The notes beneath the pieces are model-generated. The model had not been told where the DNA came from, searched no databases, and was given only the letters and a program-made list of their open reading frames with translations. A DNA stretch of 64,000 nucleotides from an uncultured Prevotellaceae bacterium (GTDB lineage: Bacteria > Bacteroidota > Bacteroidia > Bacteroidales > Bacteroidaceae): NCBI GenBank assembly GCA_947169115.1, contig CAMVOK010000005.1:1-64000 (forward strand), given 5' to 3'. Positions 18,893 to 28,054 of the stretch are shown here, one piece after another. Numbering within the stretch: the first letter of the stretch is position 1; every line of letters starts with the position of its first letter. A program made the translations under genes and the position numbers.

Positions 18893-21469
18893 TCAGAACC
18901 TGTAGTTCATGTTCAGCATGAAGTTGATGCCCTGTGCATAGAACTTCTTGGGATTCTTCACAAAGTCGTAGAGGCGTTCGCTGCCTTTCTCCCCGTTCTT
19001 GTTGGTGGAGTAGTTACTTCGGCTCTGCTCGTAACCGCCAGTGCAAAGTTTGCGGTTGTTGGTGATGTTGGTCACCATGAGGTTCACGTTCAGGGGGTGA
19101 CGGGCTATGCGGAAGGTGTGGCCGATGCTACCGTCGAGCATGAATCCACCCTTGCCTTTGGCCTGAGCAGGCACGTTGTAGGTGCCGTCGCTGTTGATGA
19201 GGTCGGCAGTCTTCAAGTTAGCCGTGTAGCGCATGTTGGACGAGTAGCCCAGATAGATGCGGTCGTAGTAGTTTCCGTTGAGGTTGAAGTACCATCCCTT
19301 GATGCTATACTTCAGTCCCAGGCTGGCAGCAGCCAGTGGGGTTCCGCTTTCGCGTATTCCTTTGTTCAGACAGAGGTCTTCGCGCATAATACCATCGGTA
19401 GAACGCATGTAGGTGACTTTCGTGTCCGAAATGTATTTGGCTTCGGCCCAGGAACCCAGCATGTTGATGGTGAGGTTGCTGGTAACCTTGACTTTCACAC
19501 CCAGTTCTACACCATAGTAGTCTTTCTCCACACCCGTGAGACTATTATAGGTAAAGGAGTTCTCGTCGTCGTTATAGAAGTTCTGCCATTCGGTACCATT
19601 GTAGGTGTGGGTGTAATAAGCCGTCAGGTTCAGTTGCACCCATTTGTTGTTGAGCATGTAGCCGAACTCGGAAGAGATAACCTTTTCATTCTTCAGGTCG
19701 CTAACATAGTTGTTATTCATTTCTGGGCTAACGAAAGCTACGTTGGCCAACGGGGCGCGGGTTTCATAGCCAGTGCCGAAGGATATGGCATTGCCCTTGC
19801 CCAGATTCAGGTTGGTACCCATCTTGAATCCTCCATCGAGGAAACGGGCCTTGCCGCTCTTTCCGTATGAGTAATCGGCGCACATGCCGTTCTGCATCTT
19901 GCCGTCGCGCCACATTTGTTGCCCGTCAACCCGACCGGAAATAAAGCTATGGCTGATGCCTTTGTCCTTAGTATAGGTGGCCCAGAGTCCAGCTTTCTGG
20001 TTTATCAGATTGTAGTCGAAACCATATCGGTCGCCTTTGTACAGTCGATTGGACTCGGGATTGTTGGGGTCATAGCTGCGCAAGTCGTATTGTACTTTAG
20101 GGTCGGTAGGCATGTAAGTGCCAATGGCGTAGTTGTTGACATTGTGCATATATTCGGCACCCATCAGGTCGTCGATGGTCTGATAGTGCTGACCTATGTT
20201 GTTGGAGAGTTGCAAACCGACCTGAAGTTTTGACTGCTTGTCAATCGACCAGTCAAAGGTTGAACCAAAGTTGGTGGCAATGTGGTTGTTGTGCTTGGCC
20301 TGGATGAAGTAGGCGGCGTCTTTACCGTCGGCATTCAAACCTTGGTTTTTGACATACAACTCGTCCCAGTGTATCTGTCGGTTATACTTGCTGCCTCTCC
20401 AGTAGTTATAGGAATCCTGCCAGCTCTGGGTTGCATACTCCCAGTTGCGGCTGTTTTCAATGTCCCATACGTCGTAATAGGCACTGGGGAAGTTCTTCCA
20501 GTAGTCAGGAGCGGGATTCTGGGCATCGTTGTAGTTCAGCTTGGTGGAGCTGTACATGGCATATTTCCCGATGAGGCTGGTGGTCAGCTTCATGCGGTCG
20601 TTGATGTTGAAATCCCAGGTGAGCATGGCCGTGGGTTCGTAGTTGTGAACGACGCGGCTCGTGCGCTTCTTGCCACCCTGATATCCCCAATAGGGATTAT
20701 ATTGGTAGTCGTTGGCCAGCCAGTATGCCTCGTCGGTCGATGCTCCCTGCTGTGCACGTTCTGTGGGGTTACCCCATGTTGCCAGGTTCAGGGCGTGGCG
20801 TGGATTGAATATCTTCTGCAACGAAAGGAAGTAGGAGAGTGAGTTGTAGAAGGTACCCTCCACGGCTGCGGTTTCCATGTTTGCCCAACGGTAGCCGACA
20901 GTTCCGAAGAACGCCCATCCGTGTTTGGTGACTCCAGTGCCAAAATCGTACATGGCACGCAGGGTGTAGTTTCGGTTGGCTCCGCTGAGTGTGAACTTGT
21001 GTCCGGCTGCGTAGTTGCTGGCTCGGAAATTGTAGTTCGACGAACCGCCAAGGCTGGCCATAGAGAAGGCGTTTGATTCGAAAACGCCACTGGCATCGAT
21101 ACTGCGCGTTGCATCGTTCATACCGCCGATGGTGGAGTAGTTGAACTGGCCGTTTTCGGCATTGTTTACCTGCACACCATTGAAATAGATGTCGTTGTAA
21201 CGCGAGTTGTAAGCACGATACTTGTAACGTGCGGGGCTGAACAAGTAGCCTACGTTGCTTGTATATACGTTGCTACTTGAGTTCACCATGATGACGTTCT
21301 GCGTCACATCGTCGTTTTCGCCCAGCTGCGACTCCGTGAAGACGAAGGCCGCATTGTCCTGTTTCATAGAGGTGTCCGTTTCGGGATTCCCCTCTGTTAC
21401 GGTCTGGGCAAAGGCCATCAGTGGTGCAGTTCCGAGCAGGAAAACCACTGTTTTTAGCTTCTTTGTCAT
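18893..21469 (-). CDS. TonB-dependent outer-membrane receptor
   Basis: 858 residues with signal peptide (MTKKLKTVVFLLGTAPLMAF). The N-terminal plug includes SRYNDIYFNGVQVNNAENG and GGMNDATRSID. A long beta-barrel rich in alternating Tyr/Asn strands follows and ends in the terminal Phe (NMNYRF) typical of outer-membrane proteins. It lacks the extra carboxypeptidase-like N-terminal domain of SusC proteins, and no susD partner is nearby, so it is not a normal sugar-utilisation pair. Its partners here are two OB-like lipoproteins and, across the divergent promoter, an endonuclease/exonuclease/phosphatase protein. Substrate inferred to be a nucleic-acid product. Confidence 0.88.
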   Translation of the reverse strand: MTKKLKTVVFLLGTAPLMAFAQTVTEGNPETDTSMKQDNAAFVFTESQLGENDDVTQNVIMVNSSSNVYTSNVGYLFSPARYKYRAYNSRYNDIYFNGVQVNNAENGQFNYSTIGGMNDATRSIDASGVFESNAFSMASLGGSSNYNFRASNYAAGHKFTLSGANRNYTLRAMYDFGTGVTKHGWAFFGTVGYRWANMETAAVEGTFYNSLSYFLSLQKIFNPRHALNLATWGNPTERAQQGASTDEAYWLANDYQYNPYWGYQGGKKRTSRVVHNYEPTAMLTWDFNINDRMKLTTSLIGKYAMYSSTKLNYNDAQNPAPDYWKNFPSAYYDVWDIENSRNWEYATQSWQDSYNYWRGSKYNRQIHWDELYVKNQGLNADGKDAAYFIQAKHNNHIATNFGSTFDWSIDKQSKLQVGLQLSNNIGQHYQTIDDLMGAEYMHNVNNYAIGTYMPTDPKVQYDLRSYDPNNPESNRLYKGDRYGFDYNLINQKAGLWATYTKDKGISHSFISGRVDGQQMWRDGKMQNGMCADYSYGKSGKARFLDGGFKMGTNLNLGKGNAISFGTGYETRAPLANVAFVSPEMNNNYVSDLKNEKVISSEFGYMLNNKWVQLNLTAYYTHTYNGTEWQNFYNDDENSFTYNSLTGVEKDYYGVELGVKVKVTSNLTINMLGSWAEAKYISDTKVTYMRSTDGIMREDLCLNKGIRESGTPLAAASLGLKYSIKGWYFNLNGNYYDRIYLGYSSNMRYTANLKTADLINSDGTYNVPAQAKGKGGFMLDGSIGHTFRIARHPLNVNLMVTNITNNRKLCTGGYEQSRSNYSTNKNGEKGSERLYDFVKNPKKFYAQGINFMLNMNYRF

Positions 21470-21504
21470 AGGTTTTTATTTTGTAGTTTAAGGTTTCTTG
21501 CCTA

Positions 21505-21604
21505 CAAAGATAGGAAATTAAATCCGACAAATCGTATCTAATTTTTTATTTTTGCTAAAAATTTTTAAATAATCTTAAAAGTATCGTTTTTTTTCGTATC
21601 TTTG
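21505..21604. promoter_or_regulatory. Divergent promoter region, TonB receptor and EEP protein
   Basis: Minus-strand TATCTTTG (21512-21505) lies 36 bases before the receptor ATG. Plus-strand TATCTTTG (21597-21604) lies 33 bases before the EEP gene. The spacer is very AT-rich; -33 boxes are not clear. Confidence 0.65.
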
Positions 21605-21636
21605 CAGCGTAGTCACTATCATAAACTATTATTGTT

Positions 21637-22680
21637 ATGCATAAGAAGTTGGTTCCGTTCCTCTTTCTGTTAGTTGCCTTGTCGTGTTATGCACAGGAGA
21701 GAAAGTTTGCTCTTTATTCAGTGGCTTTTTATAATCTGGAGAACCTTTTCGATACCATTCATGATGAGCACAAGAACGATTTCGAGTATCTGCCCAATGG
21801 CGCAAATCATTGGAACTCTTTGAAATACGAGAATAAGTTGAAAAATATGTCTCGTGCCCTGCTCGACCTTGGAACGGACAAGTTGCCCGGCATCGGAGCC
21901 AGCATAATCGGTGTGTCGGAGGTGGAAAACGCCCGAGCTCTTAGTGACCTTGTCAGTCAGCCTGCCATGAAGGAACGTGGTATGAAGTTTATTCATATCG
22001 AAGGTCCCGACAAACGCGGTGTGGATTGCGCTTTGCTCTATAACCCCAAGTTCTTCAAACCCGAGAAGTGGTTCTTGCAGCCTTATATATATGAGAATGG
22101 GGATACCGTGCGTAAAACGCGTGGCTATCTGACTGTTCAGGGCAAACTGGCGGGTGATCCGCTGACTGTTATCGTGTGTCACTGGCCAAGCCGCTTTGCT
22201 ACAGGATATTTCCGCGATATTGCCGGTAAGCAGGTGCGCCAGCTTACCGATAGCATCCACAAGGCCGACCCCGATATGCACATCATTGTCATGGGTGATA
22301 TGAACGACGACCCCGACAATACCTCGATGGCAAAGTTCCTCGGTGCTAAGCGTAAGATGGAAAAGGTGCAGGATGGTGACTTCTTCAATCCCTGGTGGGA
22401 CATCTTGCGTAGTAAAGGTCAGGGCACTCTTGCCTATGATGGCGGTTGGAACCTCTTCGACCAGATTGTTCTTTCGCGTAACCTGCTCGACGTGGATAAG
22501 AAAAAAGACTATCATCACCTGACGCTCTACGACTATCACATCTTCCGTAGAAGCTACCTCCTCCAACAGGAAGGAAAATACAAGGGCACGCCCAAGCGCA
22601 CCCATGCCGCTGGCGTATGGCTCAACGGATATAGCGACCACCTGCCAACCGTGACGTATCTGATTAAAGAGATGAAATAA
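21637..22680 (+). CDS. Secreted endonuclease/exonuclease/phosphatase family protein
   Basis: 347 residues with signal peptide (MHKKLVPFLFLLVALSCYAQ). The fold motifs of the EEP superfamily are present: YNLENLFDT at residues 32-40, the metal-binding Glu in GVSEVEN, RGVDCALLYNP, GDMNDDP for the Asp-Asn pair, and the C-terminal SDHLPTV histidine. Members cut DNA, RNA or phosphodiesters in a Mg-dependent way. It is transcribed divergently from the TonB receptor gene. With the nuclease lipoprotein it may supply the substrate for that receptor. The precise substrate cannot be told from sequence. Confidence 0.9.
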   Translation: MHKKLVPFLFLLVALSCYAQERKFALYSVAFYNLENLFDTIHDEHKNDFEYLPNGANHWNSLKYENKLKNMSRALLDLGTDKLPGIGASIIGVSEVENARALSDLVSQPAMKERGMKFIHIEGPDKRGVDCALLYNPKFFKPEKWFLQPYIYENGDTVRKTRGYLTVQGKLAGDPLTVIVCHWPSRFATGYFRDIAGKQVRQLTDSIHKADPDMHIIVMGDMNDDPDNTSMAKFLGAKRKMEKVQDGDFFNPWWDILRSKGQGTLAYDGGWNLFDQIVLSRNLLDVDKKKDYHHLTLYDYHIFRRSYLLQQEGKYKGTPKRTHAAGVWLNGYSDHLPTVTYLIKEMK

Positions 22681-22761
22681 AGGGTAAATGGTTTAATCGG
22701 GCTTCGCCCTGTTTAATAGTTTAATGCATTTTTAATTTTTCACTTTTAATTTATTAATATT
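22681..22761. repeat. Short intergenic repeat with GGGCTTCGCCC hairpin
   Basis: Between the EEP gene and fba lie TTTAAT words and a small hairpin GGGC-TTC-GCCC at 22699-22709. It may weakly end the EEP transcript. I see no clear promoter for fba. Confidence 0.4.
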
Positions 22762-23760
22762 ATGACAAGTTACAAAGAACTGGGACTGGTGAACACCCGT
22801 GAAATGTTCGCCAAGGCAGTGAAGGGCGGCTATGCAATCCCCGCCTTCAACTTCAACACGATGGAGCAGATGCAGGCCATCGTTCAGGCTGCAGTAGAGA
22901 CAAAGTCGCCCGTTATCATGCAGGTTTCTAAGGGTGCCCGCAACTATGCCAACGGTACCATCCTGCGCTACATGGCACAGGGTGCTGTAGAGTACGCCAA
23001 GGAACTGGGTTGCGAGAATCCTCAGATAGCCCTGCACCTCGACCACGGTGACAGCTTCGAGATTTGTAAGGAGTGCATCGACAATGGTTTCTCCAGCGTC
23101 ATGTTCGACGGCTCTTCTCTTCCCTATGAGGAGAACATTGCCATCACCAAGAAGGTTGTTGAGTATGCTCACAAGTATGATGTTACCGTTGAGGCAGAGC
23201 TCGGCGTGTTGGCAGGTGTTGAGGATGAGGTTTCTTCAGCCGAGAGCCACTACACTCGTCCCGAGGAGGTTGAGGACTTCTCGAAGCGTAGCGGTTGCGA
23301 CAGCTTGGCTATCTCTATCGGTACCAGCCACGGTGCTTACAAGTTCACTCCCGAACAGTGCACTCGTGACCCGAAGACCGGTAAGCTCGTTCCTCCTCCT
23401 TTGGCATTCGACATCCTGCACGAGATTGAGAAGCGCATCCCCGGCTTCCCCATCGTTCTGCACGGCTCAAGCTCTGTTCCCCAGGATGAGGTTGACACCA
23501 TCAACAAGTTCGGTGGCAAGTTGCCCGATGCTGTAGGTATTCCCGAAGAGCAGTTGCGTGAGGCTTCCAAGAGCGCTGTATGTAAGATTAACATCGACTC
23601 AGACTCTCGTCTGGCCATGACCGCTGCCATCCGTCAGCACTTGGCAGAGAACCCCGGTCACTTCGATCCTCGTCAGTATCTGAAGCCCGCTCGCGAGAAC
23701 ATGAAGAAGATGTATGTTCACAAGATTGTGAACGTGCTCGGTTCTGACAACAAGCTTTAA
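22762..23760 (+). CDS. fba: Class II fructose-bisphosphate aldolase
   Basis: 332 residues; cleaves fructose 1,6-bisphosphate to two triose phosphates in glycolysis, using Zn. Metal and substrate motifs are present: HLDHGDSFE, AELGVLAGVEDEV, IGTSHGAYKF, LHGSSSVP and KINIDSDSRLA. The codons are strongly biased and uniform, as expected for a highly expressed gene. It is monocistronic, with a good terminator 17 bases after the stop. Confidence 0.96.
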   Translation: MTSYKELGLVNTREMFAKAVKGGYAIPAFNFNTMEQMQAIVQAAVETKSPVIMQVSKGARNYANGTILRYMAQGAVEYAKELGCENPQIALHLDHGDSFEICKECIDNGFSSVMFDGSSLPYEENIAITKKVVEYAHKYDVTVEAELGVLAGVEDEVSSAESHYTRPEEVEDFSKRSGCDSLAISIGTSHGAYKFTPEQCTRDPKTGKLVPPPLAFDILHEIEKRIPGFPIVLHGSSSVPQDEVDTINKFGGKLPDAVGIPEEQLREASKSAVCKINIDSDSRLAMTAAIRQHLAENPGHFDPRQYLKPARENMKKMYVHKIVNVLGSDNKL

Positions 23761-23776
23761 TAGCTTTCACCCCTTC

Positions 23777-23825
23777 ACCCCGAATCCCCCTCTTTGAACA
23801 GAGGCAGATTCGGGGTATTTTTTTT
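23777..23825 (+). terminator. Terminator of fba
   Basis: ACCCCGAATC (23777-23786) pairs with GATTCGGGGT (23807-23816), an inner CCTC/GAGG pairing adds to it, and a T run follows. Confidence 0.92.
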
Positions 23826-23841
23826 ACTAAACATTAACGCC

Positions 23842-24354
23842 ATGAAAAAACTAATCACATTATGCAAGCGGGGCGGTAAGTTCTATCTGATATGCCTCGC
23901 TATCTATCTGGCAATCTTTGCTCTTGCATCGTTCCTTTTCATGAGGTCCCATTTCCGCCACATGTGTATAGCCTGCCAAAACCAGCCAATTGCGACGTAC
24001 ACTATTGGTGGAACAACTTATGATGTGGATAAGTATTGGGAGAAAAACGAGGCCTCTAACAAAGAGGAACTGAAGGTGGATTCCATCTACTACCTATGGC
24101 TTACTTACAACGAGGAAAACTATCAAGTAGAAGTAAGGAAGGGTATTTACGATGAGGTAAAGGCAAAGAAGGTTACCTCTTATGGTAATGCTACCTTTGA
24201 CCCGCACTTCTATTATGACCAGGAGCGCGACGAAGTGTTCCTCGGTTGGCACTTTCCGATGACGTTCTACTATTTCATAGGGTCCTTCCTTTTCGCCTTT
24301 GTCATGTGCTTTATCTACTTCCCTTATCGGTCCTATAAATCCATAAAAGAGTAA
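23842..24354 (+). CDS. Hypothetical membrane protein with two transmembrane helices
   Basis: 170 residues from ATG 23842; an earlier in-frame start lies in the fba terminator and is rejected. Membrane helices are seen at about residues 14-34 and 143-163. The loop between is exported or cytoplasmic and polar (ATYTIGGTTYDVDKYW). It contains a Cys-x-x-Cys-like HMCIACQNQP just after the first helix. Short charged C-terminus (YRSYKSIKE). I do not recognise the family. It stands alone between two terminator-bounded genes, and the spacer after it is about 225 bases. Confidence 0.7.
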   Translation: MKKLITLCKRGGKFYLICLAIYLAIFALASFLFMRSHFRHMCIACQNQPIATYTIGGTTYDVDKYWEKNEASNKEELKVDSIYYLWLTYNEENYQVEVRKGIYDEVKAKKVTSYGNATFDPHFYYDQERDEVFLGWHFPMTFYYFIGSFLFAFVMCFIYFPYRSYKSIKE

Positions 24355-24509
24355 GAAACATCTGTCATCTTACTCGCAATGCCAGTATTTATCGGCATTA
24401 GGGATTAAGCATAAACCTAGTGTCGCAATTTTCTGGCTCGTGAGAATGAAAAGCGGGTCTATGTGTAAAAAAATCAGCAAAATAGGCATAGTGTTTCAGG
24501 TTTTATTAC

Positions 24510-24517
24510 TATCTTTG
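24510..24517 (+). promoter_or_regulatory. -7 box before the DUF805 gene
   Basis: TATCTTTG, the Bacteroidetes -7 form, 63 bases before the ATG; the -33 box is not clear. Confidence 0.5.
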
Positions 24518-24580
24518 CCACGTATGCATGTGGTGATGTATTATCATTAACCTAATATTAACCTAATCAAACGAAAAACA

Positions 24581-25090
24581 ATGGAAACAATGAAAACCCT
24601 TCCCATGATGTCTTTCGGCGAGGCCGTTAAGACATGCTTCAAGAAGTATGCAACCTTTTCGGGCCGCGCACGTCGTTCGGAGTATTGGTGGTTTATGCTG
24701 CTGAATGTTATACTCGGCGGATGTGCTTCCTATTTGTTCCAGTGGAAGATGTCGGTCAAGGCAGCCGTAGAATCCCAGATTGGCGAGGCTCTTTTCGACC
24801 AGGAGAAGATGGATGCCCTCATGGCTCAGGCTCAGGCATGTGACGACAAGTTCTACCCCTTGCTCGGTCTCATCGGCGTAATATCACTCATCCTGCTTCT
24901 GCCCTCATTGGCAGCTTGTGTACGCCGTTTGCATGACACAGCTCGTTCGGGCTGGATTGTTCTGCTGAACTTCGTCCCCATCGTGAACTTTGTAACGGGT
25001 ATCCTCACGCTTATCTGGACACTTCAGGACAGCAAGCCCGAGGATAACAGATATGGGGATTCGCCTAAATACGTATTTGTAGAAGAATAA
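24581..25090 (+). CDS. DUF805 family inner-membrane protein
   Basis: 169 residues. The DUF805 signature ATFSGRARRSEYWWF opens the domain and ACVRRLHDTARSGW comes before the last helices. At least three membrane segments are visible (about 38-55, 92-112, 125-148). The C-terminal EDNRYGDSPKY is also typical. Function unknown in the family. It is single, with its own -7 box and terminator. Confidence 0.9.
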   Translation: METMKTLPMMSFGEAVKTCFKKYATFSGRARRSEYWWFMLLNVILGGCASYLFQWKMSVKAAVESQIGEALFDQEKMDALMAQAQACDDKFYPLLGLIGVISLILLLPSLAACVRRLHDTARSGWIVLLNFVPIVNFVTGILTLIWTLQDSKPEDNRYGDSPKYVFVEE

Positions 25091-25107
25091 CAAGAAACTG
25101 ACATGAG

Positions 25108-25140
25108 GAGACTGTGCCCGAGGGTGCAGTCTCTTCTTAT
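25108..25140 (+). terminator. Terminator of the DUF805 gene
   Basis: GAGACTG (25108-25114) pairs with CAGTCTC (25127-25133); the stem continues through two G-U pairs to CCC/GGG. The tail TTCTTATTATG is U-rich. Confidence 0.75.
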
Positions 25141-25164
25141 TATGTTTTATAGTGCCATAGCGAT

Positions 25165-26652
25165 ATGAATGGAAACGTGTACATACGACAATTTGCTGCA
25201 ATCTTCGTGGTCCTTATGGCCTTACAGGCCATGTCGGCCGAGAACGAACTGCCCAAGTCCGAAGTGCCAGACGACCATCTGGCCTACTTTGACCTTCGCG
25301 GACCTGTCCGTGAGGTGACAGAATATGCTTTGGGTGACTATTCCAAGATGGTATGGTCGTTCGACCGTCTGGGACGCCTTACCGACTATCGCCAGTATGG
25401 TCATCCCTTTGCTGGTGATGGTGGTTGTGTGTTTCGCTTGATGGCACACTATCGATATGCCTACGACAAGAATGGGAAAATCATCTTCCTTTATATCTAC
25501 GACGAGGAGTATAATCTCGTTGATGAATATGATGATGTTATCTTGGAGTTGTTTCCCCCGAAGATAGGGACGGATGCTATGATTGAGCGAGCCGATACGC
25601 TCAACGACTCCACCCTATGCTACAGCACGTGGTACCTCGATGAGCGGAATCGTGGCGTCTCCGACCCGAACCATGCTGACCAGCCAGGTTACATAGACCC
25701 CAATAATTCCTTCAATCACTATTATGGTTGCCATTACGACCAGTATCGCAACTGGACGGAGCGTGTGGATGCCGATGAGGGGGAGGCGGAGAAGGCTCGG
25801 GTGCGAGTGCGCGAAATCAGTTACTATACGGATGCGGAGCTGTTGGGACTATACAATGGGGTGAAGATGGTAACCTATCGTACCCATGCGGATGATAGTG
25901 TGTGGGAGAGTGAATACCAGTTCAATCGCAAGGGGTTTCTCACACGCTTCCAGAGTTATCGGGACAGGGAGCCTCTCTATGGCTGGACACAGGGCCAGAC
26001 AGATTGTAGCGCGCAGGATTTGATAGTCGTGCCTGAAGATAATTGCGAATATAAAGAGGGTGAGCGGACAATACTATGGTGGGGTGACGAAAATCCTAAG
26101 CGGGTAAGTAATGTGCCGAAGGTGGACACCCTGCCCGAAGGATGCAATGAGGAATCAGCTTTTGACCTCATCTTCAACTATGCCGGTTATGTGTTCCAAG
26201 GCAGCCTTTGGCCTATGCATGACGGCACGTGGATAGTCCTGTCGTACTGGTGTCTCGACGAAGAGGAAACCATCATGGTCGAGAATGAAGAGGGTGAGGA
26301 AGTGCCTGCCCCGTCGCTCTACAAAGACCCGTTCCAGTGTGTAAAATACCCATTGGTGCCCTCCGACTCGGTGTCCTTTGGCACGCGAAACTATGGAGGA
26401 CAGGTTATTCCCCTGTATGCATCGGCAAAGGGAAGTAAGGTCAAAAACCGTATTGCCGTGGAATGTTCGTTGCACGCCGACGATGCCGACCCCGTTACGC
26501 GTCGTGTCCTTTGCCATACCGACCCCACCGATGAGATGTGGGGTGAACCGCAGAACGACGACGAGCGCGAGTGGAAACGTCCTTACGTAAAGGCCCGTGG
26601 CTGGATAGATGAGGAATGGATATGTGCCAACCTACTTACTACCTGTCCGTAG
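25165..26652 (+). CDS. Secreted hypothetical protein of 495 residues
   Basis: Signal peptide (QFAAIFVVLMALQAMSA) at residues 9-25. The mature start YFDLRGPVREVTEYALG and the following Tyr/Asp-rich strands (YAYDKNGKIIFLYIYD, FNRKGFLTRFQSY) look like short beta-hairpin repeats of the RHS/YD kind. No toxin or enzyme motif is visible. Three acidic stretches stand out (EENEEGEEVPAP-like near residue 370). I do not recognise a family. It is an isolated gene with no visible promoter, followed by the tRNA-Thr terminator on the other strand. Confidence 0.75.
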   Translation: MNGNVYIRQFAAIFVVLMALQAMSAENELPKSEVPDDHLAYFDLRGPVREVTEYALGDYSKMVWSFDRLGRLTDYRQYGHPFAGDGGCVFRLMAHYRYAYDKNGKIIFLYIYDEEYNLVDEYDDVILELFPPKIGTDAMIERADTLNDSTLCYSTWYLDERNRGVSDPNHADQPGYIDPNNSFNHYYGCHYDQYRNWTERVDADEGEAEKARVRVREISYYTDAELLGLYNGVKMVTYRTHADDSVWESEYQFNRKGFLTRFQSYRDREPLYGWTQGQTDCSAQDLIVVPEDNCEYKEGERTILWWGDENPKRVSNVPKVDTLPEGCNEESAFDLIFNYAGYVFQGSLWPMHDGTWIVLSYWCLDEEETIMVENEEGEEVPAPSLYKDPFQCVKYPLVPSDSVSFGTRNYGGQVIPLYASAKGSKVKNRIAVECSLHADDADPVTRRVLCHTDPTDEMWGEPQNDDEREWKRPYVKARGWIDEEWICANLLTTCP

Positions 26653-26700
26653 CGAACAGCCGTTTGATGGCTTTCCCAGGGTAAGTGTCGGTGAAGACAG

Positions 26701-26738
26701 AAAAAAGACATGCATCCCGTAAGTGAGATGCATGTCTT
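26701..26738 (-). terminator. Terminator of tRNA-Thr
   Basis: A perfect 12-bp stem (AAGACATGCATC 26705-26716 with 26727-26738) with TTTTTTC on the minus-strand side. It could also end the upstream plus-strand gene. Confidence 0.85.
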
Positions 26739-26772
26739 CCTTGTTTCCTAAAATTCGCCAAAATTTTAAGTG

Positions 26773-26844
<72 letters not shown>

Positions 26845-26865
26845 ATCGTTTGCATTAAGCGAGTG

Positions 26866-26897
26866 CAAAGATAGTAACAATCTTAGACCTAACCAAA
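26866..26897 (-). promoter_or_regulatory. Promoter of tRNA-Thr
   Basis: Minus-strand TTTGG (26897-26893), a 19-base spacer and TATCTTTG (26873-26866), 22 bases before the tRNA. Confidence 0.85.
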
Positions 26898-26953
26898 TTT
26901 TATTCTATTTTCTTTACGCAAGTGTAGCCCCTTGGCCAGTTAGTAGAATTTGG

Positions 26954-28036
26954 CTATTGTTCTAACTTCTTCACCCCCCCGTTCTCCTGGTGAAATGTAA
27001 CCTTGGTAGTTACCTTCTTGTCGAGCAGGGCGTCGCTCAGGATTTCGGTATAGCCAAACTGGCCCATACTGCACTCGCCTTGCAAGTAAGTCTTGTTGAG
27101 GTCGAAGATACTGATGGCCTCACGTGCGGGTATATTATAGAAGATACCTCGTTCCATGATTTTTGCCTTCTTTTTGTTGGCCTCCTCGCTCTCCTGACGG
27201 GTAGGCAAGTTGCCAGTACCTTTCACGCTGATATAAACAGGTTGGCCAGATAAGTCTTCGCGATCCACTACCCCCGAAAACTGGGAGAAACGGAACAGAA
27301 TGTCGCGTTCGGTTTCTTTAGTGGGCAGGTAGTTGAGGCTGAACACCTCGGTACTGGTCTGGGTGTGACCGCAGAAAAGTTGTGTGAGCGCACGGTCTTG
27401 GTTGTCGAGTTGTTCTAACATCAGACGCAGTTGTTCGCCATCCTTGGGTGTGTTGTCGGCCTCTCCGCGGATGAGCGCATTGCGGCTTTCCCGAATGTCG
27501 TATATCTCCTGAGCGCAGAGTTCGGCCAATTTAGCCGTACTGCCAGCCGAAAGCATCTCCTGATTCATGTATTGCTGAGGGTTCAGCGGTTTTTGGGCAG
27601 GTGTGCCTTGGGGGAGGGCAGGCAATACGCTTTCTTGTACCTCGGTATTGATGGACAACAATATACCGTCGCGTGTCAGGCTAACCAGAGGGGCAAGCGT
27701 CTTACTCTTTACTTTCACGTTGTATGCCTTCTCAGGGTCAGGTACGCCAAAAGCCTCCAAGTTGACGCTCTTGATTTTCCATGTGGTGGATGCTGCCGTG
27801 GGTACATCCTTTATACGCAGGTAGCGGAATGCGTATTTGTTCAGTTCGCCAGGTGTGGTAGTCGTTTTCTCAGCTACGATGGTTATACGCAGGGCCGTTT
27901 GTGGCAGGAAGTAATTCACTCCGTCGAGCGTTGTTCCAGGAATGAAGTCTTCCACCTCGGTCTGGGCGTGAACTGTGTTGAACGTTGAAAATTGAAAGTT
28001 GAAAACAACAAACAATAATGCCAGTCTTTTCATCAT
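26954..28036 (-). CDS. DUF4831 family exported protein
   Basis: 360 residues from ATG 28036; the frame is open up to 28054 and a second ATG follows at 28033. The Bacteroidales DUF4831 pattern is recognisable: GVNYFLPQTALRITI, the long middle with YNVKVKSKTLAPLVSLTRDG, and IYDIRESRNALIRGE. Function unknown. The signal peptide is odd: its core (LLFVVFNFQFSTFNTVHAQ) is encoded by a CAACTTT-type repeat. A run of eight C (around 26973) codes for part of the tail. It lies just downstream of nnrD on the same strand. Confidence 0.85.
   Translation of the reverse strand: MMKRLALLFVVFNFQFSTFNTVHAQTEVEDFIPGTTLDGVNYFLPQTALRITIVAEKTTTTPGELNKYAFRYLRIKDVPTAASTTWKIKSVNLEAFGVPDPEKAYNVKVKSKTLAPLVSLTRDGILLSINTEVQESVLPALPQGTPAQKPLNPQQYMNQEMLSAGSTAKLAELCAQEIYDIRESRNALIRGEADNTPKDGEQLRLMLEQLDNQDRALTQLFCGHTQTSTEVFSLNYLPTKETERDILFRFSQFSGVVDREDLSGQPVYISVKGTGNLPTRQESEEANKKKAKIMERGIFYNIPAREAISIFDLNKTYLQGECSMGQFGYTEILSDALLDKKVTTKVTFHQENGGVKKLEQ
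27980..28006. repeat. CAACTTT-type repeat in a signal-peptide coding stretch
   Basis: Minus strand: TTTTCAACTTTCAATTTTCA, giving the residues FNFQFSTFN inside the DUF4831 signal peptide. The same word appears in two other genes (10695-10712, 35367-35387). Confidence 0.7.
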
Positions 28037-28054
28037 TTTATTATACATTATCAA

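Noticed and set aside
18893..21469. SusC-type sugar receptor
   Set aside because: It lacks the extra N-terminal domain and has no SusD or glycoside hydrolase partner next to it.
22699..22709. Strong terminator before fba
   Set aside because: The hairpin has only a 4-bp stem and no T run.
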